Positions 36,721 through 45,124 of a stretch of DNA of 64,000 nt are shown piece by piece. The DNA is from Paludibacteraceae bacterium. GTDB taxonomy: Bacteria > Bacteroidota > Bacteroidia > Bacteroidales > Paludibacteraceae. A program made the translations under genes and the position numbers. The stretch is from assembly GCA_905234685.1 (NCBI GenBank), contig CAJOIR010000001.1:62001-126000 (forward strand), given 5' to 3'. The notes under the pieces were generated by a model. The model ran no database searches. It was not told the origin of the DNA and was given only the letters and a program-made list of their open reading frames with translations. Each line of letters starts with the position of its first letter. Position 1 is the first letter of the stretch.

Positions 36721-39540
36721 TCACTTCACCTGGATGCCCTGAGCGTTGTAGGTCTTGCCGTCGCGGAGGATGTAGAGAACACCGTTCTCAATAACCTTCT
36801 TCGGCTGAGCACCATTCTCAAGGTCGGTGAGAGAAGTGGTGGTTGCATCCTCGAATTCTGCACTTACGGTAACGTTCTTTGCAGGCATCTCGAAAGTAGT
36901 AGCGCCCGTTAGGTCAACAGGATTGCTATCAGCATCAACAACAGTCAGTGTGCCAGATTTCAGTTTGTAGCCGCTTGCAGGCTTCGGATAGACAGTTATT
37001 GTCTCACCCGGGATACCCATCTTCCAACCGCTCACTGTGCCATTGCTTGCATCAGCATAAGTGATTAGATAAAGTTCAGGATCCTGAAGAGTCTCGCCTA
37101 TCATAACCTGCTGGAATACAACTGCACTGCCGTCTGCGGTCTTAATACTGATGATTGTTTCGGCTTCAGTAGTGTATGTATAAACATTGTCGGTAATTGT
37201 CATATCAGCGTATGAGCCACCGTTGTATGATACTTTCGGAGTCTTGCCTACATTGCCGAATTTCACATATACCGTCTTGCCCGATGCAACGAGGAAATCA
37301 AGCATGGCACCTGAACTCTTCACTTTCAAACCAAGATATGAATAGTTACGCAGACTATCAGATTTAGTATTGTCAAGACCATCCAGACTGCCTGTAATGT
37401 TGGTTTCATAACCGAGTGTACCTAACTGTGAAAGGAAATCATAACTCTTGCCGTTATCCATCACCATCTTTTCGAAGTTGACAGAACTTGCATATTTTGC
37501 AGTCCATTTGCCATAATATGATGCGTCGGCAGTTATTGTTTCGGCTGATATGTTAGCAACAGCGTGACCATCTGCAAGGTCGCTATTGTTATACCAACCT
37601 GCGAATGTATAGTGCGCCTTTGTCTCATAGTCGCCATATTCGGCAGGGTGACCATTGATGGCTACTATCTCTTCGCCGAGTTTGGTTGCGCCGTCATAGT
37701 ATGACACGGTGGCAGAGGAGAGTTTGGTGGCTGTCACGGTGTAGGTGATGCTGTTGATGGTGGCTTGTGCCTGCCAGTTGCCTGACACTACGGTAGCGGT
37801 CACTTCATGCGGAGTGTCGGTAACCTTTTGTGAGTTGTCCTCATAGGTAATGACTTTGTGCTCGTTGAAGACAATCACAGGCGCAGCAGCAAACGACTCT
37901 GCGAGTGCCAGCGTGTGGTCGCTCTGCAAAGTGGCGAGGTTAGCAGCGCTGATAGCAGTGCTATTGACTGTCACAGCCGACAGAGTGATAACAGTAGAGA
38001 TAATCTCCTTACATGCGACCCGACGCTTAATAACGCATGATGTCAAAGTAGTAGTAGATCCATCTGCACGACCGATTTCAATAGTTGCTTGATCAGAAGC
38101 CAATGACAGAGTACCTGTCAATTCACAAGGCTCGCCTGCAGCCTTTTCTAAAGTCTGACTATTGTTAATCTTGATACCCCACTTCTTGGATGTGTTACCA
38201 ATTGTGCCTGCTATATCAATGATGTCTCCGTTCTTGAACTGATAGCCTTCAGCAGGAGTTATAGTGATTCTGCCTGCGGTGTTAGTCAATACCAAAGAAA
38301 CGCCTGCGTTAACAGTAGCGTCATTTGCTGTTACAGCAGCAGAGCCTATGCTATTAACCAAATCATATAAAATATCATAACAAGGTTCTGTAATAGTTAT
38401 AGTTATGCAATTTGACACAATAGGAGTTGTGGTAAATTCATTAGTTGCTGTCGCATAGAAATAATAAACACCATTATCAGCAGGAGTAAATACATACTCA
38501 TTATTTGTCGCACTTACAATCGCAGAACCACCTTCGTTACTTGCCGTAGTATTTGAATACCATTGGAAATCTGTAGCATTAGCGGCAGTAACTTGGAGTG
38601 TAAAGTTATCACCAATTATACCTTTGTTTACATCAACAGAAGCAACAGCACTCGTTACAGGTGTTGCTACGTTGACGGTAACAGTAACAGACTCATCCAC
38701 TTCACAGTGTGTGCCGTCAGCAGCTTGTGTGGCGGTGATGACATATTTGCCTGCGCCAGCAAGCGGTGTGAAAACACCCTCAACAATAGTATAGTCAGTG
38801 TTCGCAGTGGCAGCGACAGCATCTTTCGTCACCGAATAAACCACTGCACTCTCGTTGCTTGACGAGAAAGCCAACGTAGCAGTACCGGTGGTGTAAATAC
38901 TTGCACTTGCCCCACTGTTAACAGTAAAAGTAGCGGCAGCATCGGAACACTCAGGTTCTATAGTAAGCGTGACTTCATCAACACGCAACGTTGTACCAGC
39001 GCCAGTATTACTTCCACTACCAACAGTATTAGAGCTTGAGTTATATTTAACACGTTTATAAATAGCTATCGCTTTTGTTCCGGCAGGAGGAGTAACTTCT
39101 ATATAATGACCATCACACGAGTTATTTTGAGTATAATTCAAAAAAGTAGGAGTAGCATATCCTATTGCTGATGTTGGAAAAGTATTATCATCCCAATATA
39201 CTATGGCTCCTGCTGCAGATCCATTGCCTGATGAGTTTGTTGAACCATGAATAACAATCTTACTAATTGTTCCTTTGCCATTTTCAACTTTAAAAGCAAT
39301 TCGTTTTTCATCATTTGTATAGTCTGTATCAGCTGAGCTGCTCATATTAATTAAAGCCACATTTGATGAAGTACATATTTTGTTATTTGATGATGATATT
39401 GAGCAACAAGGAGTAACATAGCTTTTTACATTCCTTCCTGCAATTTCAGATGTATTAAAAGTAACATCTGTTCCTCCCCACATCTGTCCTATGCCCAAAG
39501 CGAGCAGGGCAAGTGTCAAATAAAGTTTAATTTGTTTCAT
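36721..39540 (-). CDS. Secreted multidomain protein with Ig-like domain and T9SS-like tail
   Basis: About 939 residues from ATG 39540 (MKQIKLYLTLALLALG, a signal peptide); a start at 39573 would add 11 polar residues ahead of it. It has an N-terminal beta-rich stretch, an Ig-like domain (YVFTPADNGVYYFYATATN), an InlB-type YFAGWYN-like segment, a further beta module and the tail VLYILRDGKTYNAQGIQVK. That tail matches the end of the 52425-53786 protein. No catalytic residues are visible. The 5' part (39000-39540) is more AT-rich than its surroundings, which may mark a transferred module. Confidence 0.78.
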   Translation of the reverse strand: MKQIKLYLTLALLALGIGQMWGGTDVTFNTSEIAGRNVKSYVTPCCSISSSNNKICTSSNVALINMSSSADTDYTNDEKRIAFKVENGKGTISKIVIHGSTNSSGNGSAAGAIVYWDDNTFPTSAIGYATPTFLNYTQNNSCDGHYIEVTPPAGTKAIAIYKRVKYNSSSNTVGSGSNTGAGTTLRVDEVTLTIEPECSDAAATFTVNSGASASIYTTGTATLAFSSSNESAVVYSVTKDAVAATANTDYTIVEGVFTPLAGAGKYVITATQAADGTHCEVDESVTVTVNVATPVTSAVASVDVNKGIIGDNFTLQVTAANATDFQWYSNTTASNEGGSAIVSATNNEYVFTPADNGVYYFYATATNEFTTTPIVSNCITITITEPCYDILYDLVNSIGSAAVTANDATVNAGVSLVLTNTAGRITITPAEGYQFKNGDIIDIAGTIGNTSKKWGIKINNSQTLEKAAGEPCELTGTLSLASDQATIEIGRADGSTTTLTSCVIKRRVACKEIISTVITLSAVTVNSTAISAANLATLQSDHTLALAESFAAAPVIVFNEHKVITYEDNSQKVTDTPHEVTATVVSGNWQAQATINSITYTVTATKLSSATVSYYDGATKLGEEIVAINGHPAEYGDYETKAHYTFAGWYNNSDLADGHAVANISAETITADASYYGKWTAKYASSVNFEKMVMDNGKSYDFLSQLGTLGYETNITGSLDGLDNTKSDSLRNYSYLGLKVKSSGAMLDFLVASGKTVYVKFGNVGKTPKVSYNGGSYADMTITDNVYTYTTEAETIISIKTADGSAVVFQQVMIGETLQDPELYLITYADASNGTVSGWKMGIPGETITVYPKPASGYKLKSGTLTVVDADSNPVDLTGATTFEMPAKNVTVSAEFEDATTTSLTDLENGAQPKKVIENGVLYILRDGKTYNAQGIQVK

Positions 39541-39673
39541 GATGTTTGATTGTTTTGTGTGCCTTTCAGGCACGGTTAATATTATTGTTAGTTATGTTAT
39601 TTCGTTTACAACACATACTGAAAACATCGGCGTTGCCGCCACGCGATGCCAAACGTCCATAATTATCAGCATG

Positions 39674-39716
39674 CAAAATTACACATACTTGCGCAAGCAG
39701 ATGTGTAATAATTGAC
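39674..39716 (-). promoter_or_regulatory. Promoter with 17-bp upstream box for the 36721-39540 gene
   Basis: On the minus strand TAATTTTG (39681-39674) is a -7 element, and GTCAATTATTACACATC (39716-39700) ends 18 bp upstream of it, the same layout as at 36044-36086. The leader is about 127 nt. Confidence 0.65.
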
Positions 39717-39722
39717 GGAAAT

Positions 39723-39817
39723 GGTCGCCCTTGCTGTATTATGTTCGCCCTTGTTATGTATATTGGGCGACCACACGGGGTCGCCCCTACGGTGTTTGAA
39801 CACGAATTATACGGATG
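39723..39817 (-). repeat. Palindromic GGGGCGACC element, copy 2 (inverted)
   Basis: The inverted copy of the element at 36575-36605, with core at 39760-39790. Related GTCGCCC and TTCGCCC arms lie at 39724-39750, and the flank AATTATACGGAT (39806-39817) corresponds to the flank of copy 1. It stands between the murG stop and the promoter of the downstream secreted-protein gene. Confidence 0.8.
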
Positions 39818-39821
39818 GATA

Positions 39822-40940
39822 CTATTTGTTTGCGAGGGCAAGGACTTCTTCGGCGATACGTCGTGCGGAGTCACGCTGCGCAAGGAGGAGAATGTTGTCA
39901 TGCAGATGACGGAGCTTGTCATCGTTATGAATGACACGCATGGCGTTCTCTATCAGCTGTTCGCCTGCGTCCACGTCACGTACGAGTATAGCCGCCTCCT
40001 TACGGACGAGTGCCATGGCGTTGTGTGTCTGGTGGTCTTCAGCCACATTGGGTGAAGGCACAAGGATACAGGGTTTGCCGAGCAGGCACAGTTCGGAGAT
40101 GGACGATGCTCCGGCACGCGAGATGACAAGGTCGGCAGTGGCATAGGCGAGATCCATCCGTGAGAGGAAAGCGGAGCAGAAGACAGTTGACAGTTCGGTA
40201 TCGGCTGTCTTTTCTTTGTTGTCAAGAATGTTGTTGAGGGCTTCTTTGCACTGGTCGTGGTAGGTCTTGCCGGTCTGCCAGATGACCTGAATGTCACTGT
40301 CAAGGAGTTCGGGCAGGTGCGAGATGATACTCTCGTTGATAGTGCGTGCTCCGAGTGAACCTCCGATGATGAGCAGCGTCTTCTTCTCGGGGTCAAGACC
40401 GAAATACTCCGCCGCCTCTGCACGCGAGCCTCCTTCGAGATTCTGCCGGACGGGGTTGCCGGTGAGGATAATTTTATCAGCCGGGAAGAAACGCTCCATG
40501 CCCTCGTAGGCGACACAGATCCTGGCTGCATCGTTCTTGAGCAGTTTGTTGGTGACTCCTGCGAATCCGTTCTGCTCCTGCAGCAGCACCGGCACTCCCA
40601 TTCGCGCAGCGGCTTTCATGGCAGCCCCCGAAGCATAGCCTCCTACGCCGATAGCCACATCAGGCTTAAAGTCCTGAATTATCTTTCGCGCCATGCGAAG
40701 ACTCTTGCGCAAGTCCCAGAGGACAGAGATGTTGCGCCATATATGCCGGCGGTCGAAGCCTCTGACAGGCAGACCTATGATGTCGTAACCAGCCTGCGGC
40801 ACACGCTCCATTTCCATACGGTTGTCAGCGCCTACGAAGAGTATCTTGCAGTCAGGACGGAGTTCACGCAGTGCGTTTGCAATACTTACGGCGGGGAAGA
40901 TATGTCCTCCTGTGCCGCCACCGGAGATAAGGAAATTCAT
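39822..40940 (-). CDS. murG: UDP-GlcNAc:lipid I N-acetylglucosaminyltransferase MurG
   Basis: Converts lipid I to lipid II on the cytoplasmic face. The 372-residue GT28 protein has the lipid-binding GGGTGGHIFPAVSIA, the second glycine loop GVGGYASGAAM, LLIIGGSLGARTINES and the donor site SRAGASSISELCLLGKPCILVP. It is the last dcw gene here, with no murC, ftsQ, ftsA or ftsZ after it. A 103-bp repeat-filled gap precedes it. Confidence 0.97.
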   Translation of the reverse strand: MNFLISGGGTGGHIFPAVSIANALRELRPDCKILFVGADNRMEMERVPQAGYDIIGLPVRGFDRRHIWRNISVLWDLRKSLRMARKIIQDFKPDVAIGVGGYASGAAMKAAARMGVPVLLQEQNGFAGVTNKLLKNDAARICVAYEGMERFFPADKIILTGNPVRQNLEGGSRAEAAEYFGLDPEKKTLLIIGGSLGARTINESIISHLPELLDSDIQVIWQTGKTYHDQCKEALNNILDNKEKTADTELSTVFCSAFLSRMDLAYATADLVISRAGASSISELCLLGKPCILVPSPNVAEDHQTHNAMALVRKEAAILVRDVDAGEQLIENAMRVIHNDDKLRHLHDNILLLAQRDSARRIAEEVLALANK

Positions 40941-41043
40941 ATTATTTACGATTTGGTCATTTACGATTTTATTATTTACGATCTAAATTATTTACGATTT
41001 ATTCATTTACGATTTTATTATTTACGATTTGGATATTTTCCAA
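40941..41043. repeat. TTTACGAT array between ftsW and murG
   Basis: Six 15-16 bp units of the form ATTTACGATTTKRTY fill the whole gap between the two genes. The same TTTACGAT core recurs in two other dcw gaps. Confidence 0.88.
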
Positions 41044-42285
41044 CTATTCAACTTCTATGTCGGGTATTGTTTCCTGGCTTTCGTGTTCGGTGATGAGTTG
41101 CTGTGCCCGTATCTGGTTCTGCTCTCGGCTGACACCCATCATGATACCGAAATAGATGCTTGTGATAAGTGCCGAAGTGCCACCTTTTGAAACCATAGGC
41201 AGAGGCTGCCCCGTGACAGGTCCGAGTCCTACCGCCACTGCCATAGAGACAAGCGCCTGCATGGTGATCATCAGTCCGAGCCCCATGACCATGAGTTGTG
41301 CGGAGTAGTCGTTATATCGGCTCGAAGTGAGGCATGCCCGGAAGAGGATACTCAGATAAAGCAGACATAGCAGCATTGCTCCTATGAATCCGGTCTCCTC
41401 GACGATGATGGCGAAGATATAGTCGGCATACGCCAACGGCAGGTAGTTGCGCTCGAGCGAGTTGCCCGGCAGGACACCCAGAGGCGACTGCCCTCCGCGT
41501 GCCACAGCCACCCGTGCGAGAGTAGCCTGATAGTTGTCGTCGTTGATGCGTATGGCGGAGTTGTCGGTGTTGTTCTCCTTGACTTTGTTGTCGATACGGC
41601 TGACCCACGTGACGGCGCGCCCCATGATACCCGTCATCTCCTTGCCGGGTTTGACATAGACATTCTCCACATAGAAATAGCCGAGTACAAGCACGAGAGC
41701 GGCAGTGAATATGATGCCTGCAATCCAATACCAGCGCACACGTGCAAGGAAGAACATCAGTATGATGACCGACCCCAGCAAGACGGCTGTTGAGAGGTTG
41801 CTGAACATGATAAGCACACAGGTGACAGCGGTGAGGCCGAGAACCCAAAGGAAATATCTCTTTTCGGTCTGCCCGTCTTTGATACGTGTGAGCAGGTCAG
41901 CCGCCACGATTATAAGTCCTATCTTTGCTATCTCTGACGACTGTATGGTGATGCCGGCAATGCGAATCCATCGGGTGGCGCCGTTGATGGTGACACCTAT
42001 ATGTGCCGCATTGAGCATGAGGAAGATAATCCCGACGCCAAGAAGTCCGTAGCCGAACAGACGGTAGATCCACGAGGGCAGGAACTGTATGCCGTATGCG
42101 AGCGCTACACCGAGCAGTAGATACAATATCTGTGCAGCGATAGGATAGACAGGGTTATGCCCCTGTGCAGTGGCGATGCGTATAAGCGAGGATGAGGCAC
42201 TGAAGAGTGCCAGAATGCTTACCCCCACAAGAATGATGAATATCACCCAGAAGGTGCGGTCGATATATTGTCGTTTGCCAAACAT
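41044..42285 (-). CDS. ftsW: Septal peptidoglycan polymerase FtsW
   Basis: The 413-residue SEDS protein has about ten membrane segments. GATRWIRIAGITIQSSEIAK is the family's conserved segment, and the C-terminal MVSKGGTSALITSIYFGIMM follows. Position between murD and murG, next to ftsI in the cluster, indicates FtsW rather than RodA. It polymerises lipid II at the septum together with the PBP encoded by ftsI. Confidence 0.94.
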   Translation of the reverse strand: MFGKRQYIDRTFWVIFIILVGVSILALFSASSSLIRIATAQGHNPVYPIAAQILYLLLGVALAYGIQFLPSWIYRLFGYGLLGVGIIFLMLNAAHIGVTINGATRWIRIAGITIQSSEIAKIGLIIVAADLLTRIKDGQTEKRYFLWVLGLTAVTCVLIMFSNLSTAVLLGSVIILMFFLARVRWYWIAGIIFTAALVLVLGYFYVENVYVKPGKEMTGIMGRAVTWVSRIDNKVKENNTDNSAIRINDDNYQATLARVAVARGGQSPLGVLPGNSLERNYLPLAYADYIFAIIVEETGFIGAMLLCLLYLSILFRACLTSSRYNDYSAQLMVMGLGLMITMQALVSMAVAVGLGPVTGQPLPMVSKGGTSALITSIYFGIMMGVSREQNQIRAQQLITEHESQETIPDIEVE

Positions 42286-42449
42286 CAGGTTATTTACGAT
42301 TTTATTATTTACGATTTATTTATTTGCTATGCAGCCACTCAAATCATTTACGATTTTATTATTTACGATTTGGTTATTTGCTATGCAGCCACTCAAATCA
42401 TTTACGATTTTATTATTTACGATTTACGATTTATTTACGATTTGGTCAT
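42286..42449. repeat. TTTACGAT array with a 54-bp duplication between murD and ftsW
   Basis: Eight TTTACGAT cores occur in 164 bp. A 54-bp unit containing TTATTTGCTATGCAGCC is duplicated at 42320-42373 and 42374-42427 with about two mismatches. Confidence 0.88.
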
Positions 42450-43787
42450 TTAGAGTTGTCTGACTGCCTGCATGAACTGTTCTCCCCGGTCTTCGTATGA
42501 CTTGAATAGGTCGAACGAGGCACAGCACGGCGAGAGTAACACGGTGTCACCCTCGTGTGCGGCACCGAAGGCACCAGTGACAGCATCGTGGAGGTTGTCG
42601 GTGTCGATGATATTGATGCCGAACGAGCCGAAATGTTCGCGCAGTTTCTCGTTATGCAGTCCCATGAACACGAGTGTATGGCATTTTTCTTTGACGAGTT
42701 GGTCTATCTCGGAATAGTCGTTGCCCTTGTCCTTGCCTCCGAGAATAAGCACTGTAGGCGTTGTCATTGACTCGAGAGCATACCAGCATGAGTTGACATT
42801 GGTGGCTTTGGAATCGTTGACGAAGCGCACTCCACGCACTGTGGCAACATACTGCAGGCGGTGGTCAACACCTTGGAACTGCATCAGGCTCTCGCGTATG
42901 ACCTCGTTCCTGATATTAAGTATCTGTGCTGCCAGACCTGCCGCCATGGAGTTGAGCTTGTTGTGCTGCCCTTTGAGAGCGAGGTCATTGGCAGGCATGC
43001 AGAGTTGCAGCGCGTTGGGTGCTTCAATGACGAAGTTCTCGCCGTCGATATATGCCATGTTGTGCTCTTTGTTGAGACCGAAAGGGTAGAGTGTCGCTTT
43101 CGGGCACAGTTTCTTTATCTCTTTTTCGATGACAGGGTCTTCCGACCAGAAGATAAAGGCGTCCTTCGGTGTCTGGTTGCGTGTGATACGGAACTTGGCA
43201 TCGACATAGTTCTGAAAGCAGAAGTCATAGCGGTCAAGGTGGTCTGGAGTGATGTTCATCAATATGGCGATGTCGGCGCGGAAGTCGTACATGTTGTCAA
43301 GCTGGAAGGATGACAGTTCTATCACATAGTACTTGTGGTCATTCTGAGCCACCTGCAAGGCGAGGGAGTTGCCTATGTTGCCTGCGAGACCGACATCAAG
43401 ACCTGCACGGCGGAGTATGTCGAAGACGAGTGATGTGGTGGTGGTCTTTCCGTTTGAGCCGGTGATGCACACCATCCTGGCGTCAGTATATCGTGCAGCG
43501 AACTCTATCTCGGAGATGATGGCTGTGCCTTGAGCTGTCAACTGCTGAATGACGGGTGCGGTGTCTGGTATGCCGGGAGACTTGACCACGAGGTCGGCGC
43601 ATAGAATGCGTTCTTCGGTATGACCGCCTTCCTCATACGGTATGCCGTGTTGCTGAAGCAGAGCCTTGTAAGCGGGTTTGATTTCACCCATGTCGGACAC
43701 AAAGACATTGTAGCCTTTCTGTTTGCCGAGAATGGCTGCTCCGCAACCGCTCTCGCCTGCTCCGAGTATGATTAAAGAACCTTCCAT
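42450..43787 (-). CDS. murD: UDP-N-acetylmuramoylalanine--D-glutamate ligase
   Basis: Adds D-glutamate to UDP-MurNAc-L-Ala. The 445-residue Mur ligase shows the ATP site CITGSNGKTTTTSLV, the second-domain NITPDHLDRY, and the C-terminal LRYVATVRGV-like HRLQYVATV with NDSKATN. Its stop is followed by TTTACGAT-type sequence, as is that of murE. It starts 2 bp after the mraY stop. Confidence 0.97.
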   Translation of the reverse strand: MEGSLIILGAGESGCGAAILGKQKGYNVFVSDMGEIKPAYKALLQQHGIPYEEGGHTEERILCADLVVKSPGIPDTAPVIQQLTAQGTAIISEIEFAARYTDARMVCITGSNGKTTTTSLVFDILRRAGLDVGLAGNIGNSLALQVAQNDHKYYVIELSSFQLDNMYDFRADIAILMNITPDHLDRYDFCFQNYVDAKFRITRNQTPKDAFIFWSEDPVIEKEIKKLCPKATLYPFGLNKEHNMAYIDGENFVIEAPNALQLCMPANDLALKGQHNKLNSMAAGLAAQILNIRNEVIRESLMQFQGVDHRLQYVATVRGVRFVNDSKATNVNSCWYALESMTTPTVLILGGKDKGNDYSEIDQLVKEKCHTLVFMGLHNEKLREHFGSFGINIIDTDNLHDAVTGAFGAAHEGDTVLLSPCCASFDLFKSYEDRGEQFMQAVRQL

Positions 43788-43789
43788 AG

Positions 43790-45064
43790 CTATCTGATTT
43801 TCAGTGTTAATATAGTGAGTGCTGCGAGGAGAATGGTGACGAGCCAGAAACGCAGTGTGATTTTGTTCTCGTGATAGAGGTTGCCGCTGCCTTTGAGTAG
43901 TACACGGCTGGCAGGGTCAACCTGAGTGAGTGCAGTGCGGAAATGGTCGTGTATGGGAGTACGTTTCCAAACACGCACAGGCTGTCCACGACGTTTGGTG
44001 AACTTGAAGACCTGTGTCTGCACGATGACAGATATACTCTCCATGAGGAAGACTCCGCATAGAATAGGTATGAGCAACTCCTTGTGCATGATGCATGCGC
44101 AAACGGCTATGATACCGCCTATCGTAAGACTGCCGGTATCGCCCATGAAAATCTGTGCAGGGAAGGCATTATACCAGAGGAAACCAATGAGTGCTCCTAC
44201 GAATGCTGCGAGGAACACCACAAGTTCTTCGCTGCTGGGGATATACATCACATCGAAATAGTCCGCCCATACAGTAGAGCCGCTGACATAGGCAAGGATA
44301 AGCAGTGCGATGCCGATGATGGCCGAGTTGCCTGCACACATGCCGTCCATGCCATCGTTGAGGTTGGCTCCGTTGGACACAGCCGCTACGACAAACACAA
44401 TGAGCAGTACGAAGAATATCCATCCAGCCTGATACTTAACTTTCTCTCCGAGCCATGAGAACATGTCTGCATAGTTGGCGTTATGGTCTTTGACAAATGG
44501 TATGGTGGTGCGTGTTGACTTGACAGAAGGCGACTTGTAAACCACCTCGGTGTTGTTCTCAATCTTCACCACCACCGTCTCGTTGATGGTAGCCTGCGGC
44601 GCATAGCGCAGAGTGAGGCCAACGATGAGTCCGAGTGTCACCTGCCCCAGTATCTTAAGCCAGCCATTGAGTCCGTCCTTGTTTTTACGGAATGTCTTGA
44701 TATAGTCATCAAGAAATCCGAGCAGCCCGAGGATGAGTGTGGTGGCTATCATAAGCAGCATATAGACGTTGCTGAGTCTGCCGAAGAGAAGCACAGCGGT
44801 GAGTATAGCCACGATGATGACGATGCCTCCCATTGTGGGTACACCTTTCTTCTGAGTGTTGAATGGGTCGGTCTTCTCGTCACGCTGTGTCTCAGAGATA
44901 TGTTTCTTTTTAAGCAGTGCTATGAAGAACTTTCCGAACCACATGCTTGTGAGCAGAGCAGTCACTGCCGCCAGAATGGCGCGGAAACTTATGTACTGCC
45001 ACAGACCTGCACCTGCGAAATGTCCGAAGGTCTGCTGCAACCAGTCAATAAGATAATTTACCAT
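43790..45064 (-). CDS. mraY: Phospho-N-acetylmuramoyl-pentapeptide transferase
   Basis: Makes lipid I from UDP-MurNAc-pentapeptide and undecaprenyl phosphate. The 424-residue membrane protein has ten helices, PTMGGIVII, the catalytic FLDDYIKTFRKNKDG, and NLNDGMDGMCAGNSAI. An insertion of about 50 residues around EVVYKSPSVKSTRTTIPF makes it longer than E. coli MraY, a feature of Bacteroidetes homologues. Confidence 0.96.
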   Translation of the reverse strand: MVNYLIDWLQQTFGHFAGAGLWQYISFRAILAAVTALLTSMWFGKFFIALLKKKHISETQRDEKTDPFNTQKKGVPTMGGIVIIVAILTAVLLFGRLSNVYMLLMIATTLILGLLGFLDDYIKTFRKNKDGLNGWLKILGQVTLGLIVGLTLRYAPQATINETVVVKIENNTEVVYKSPSVKSTRTTIPFVKDHNANYADMFSWLGEKVKYQAGWIFFVLLIVFVVAAVSNGANLNDGMDGMCAGNSAIIGIALLILAYVSGSTVWADYFDVMYIPSSEELVVFLAAFVGALIGFLWYNAFPAQIFMGDTGSLTIGGIIAVCACIMHKELLIPILCGVFLMESISVIVQTQVFKFTKRRGQPVRVWKRTPIHDHFRTALTQVDPASRVLLKGSGNLYHENKITLRFWLVTILLAALTILTLKIR

Positions 45065-45124
45065 CTTGTTATTTACGATTTAGTTATTTACGATTTGGTC
45101 ATTTGCCAATCCTTTGCGATTTGG
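45065..45124. repeat. TTTACGAT repeats between murE and mraY
   Basis: Two clear TTTACGAT copies and one degenerate CTTTGCGAT fill the 60-bp gap. Confidence 0.75.

Noticed and set aside
39566..39937. A 123-codon minus frame between murG and the secreted-protein gene.
   Set aside because: It overlaps the murG 3' end in another frame and runs through the palindromic element and the promoter box.
40941..42449. CRISPR-like regular repeats in the dcw gaps.
   Set aside because: The units are 15-16 bp with no unique spacers between them, and no cas genes are present.
42268..42453. A 61-codon plus-strand frame with repeated IYDFIIYDL peptides in the murD-ftsW gap.
   Set aside because: It only translates the TTTACGAT repeat, whose 15-bp period is a multiple of three. 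There is no start context, and the array continues outside it.
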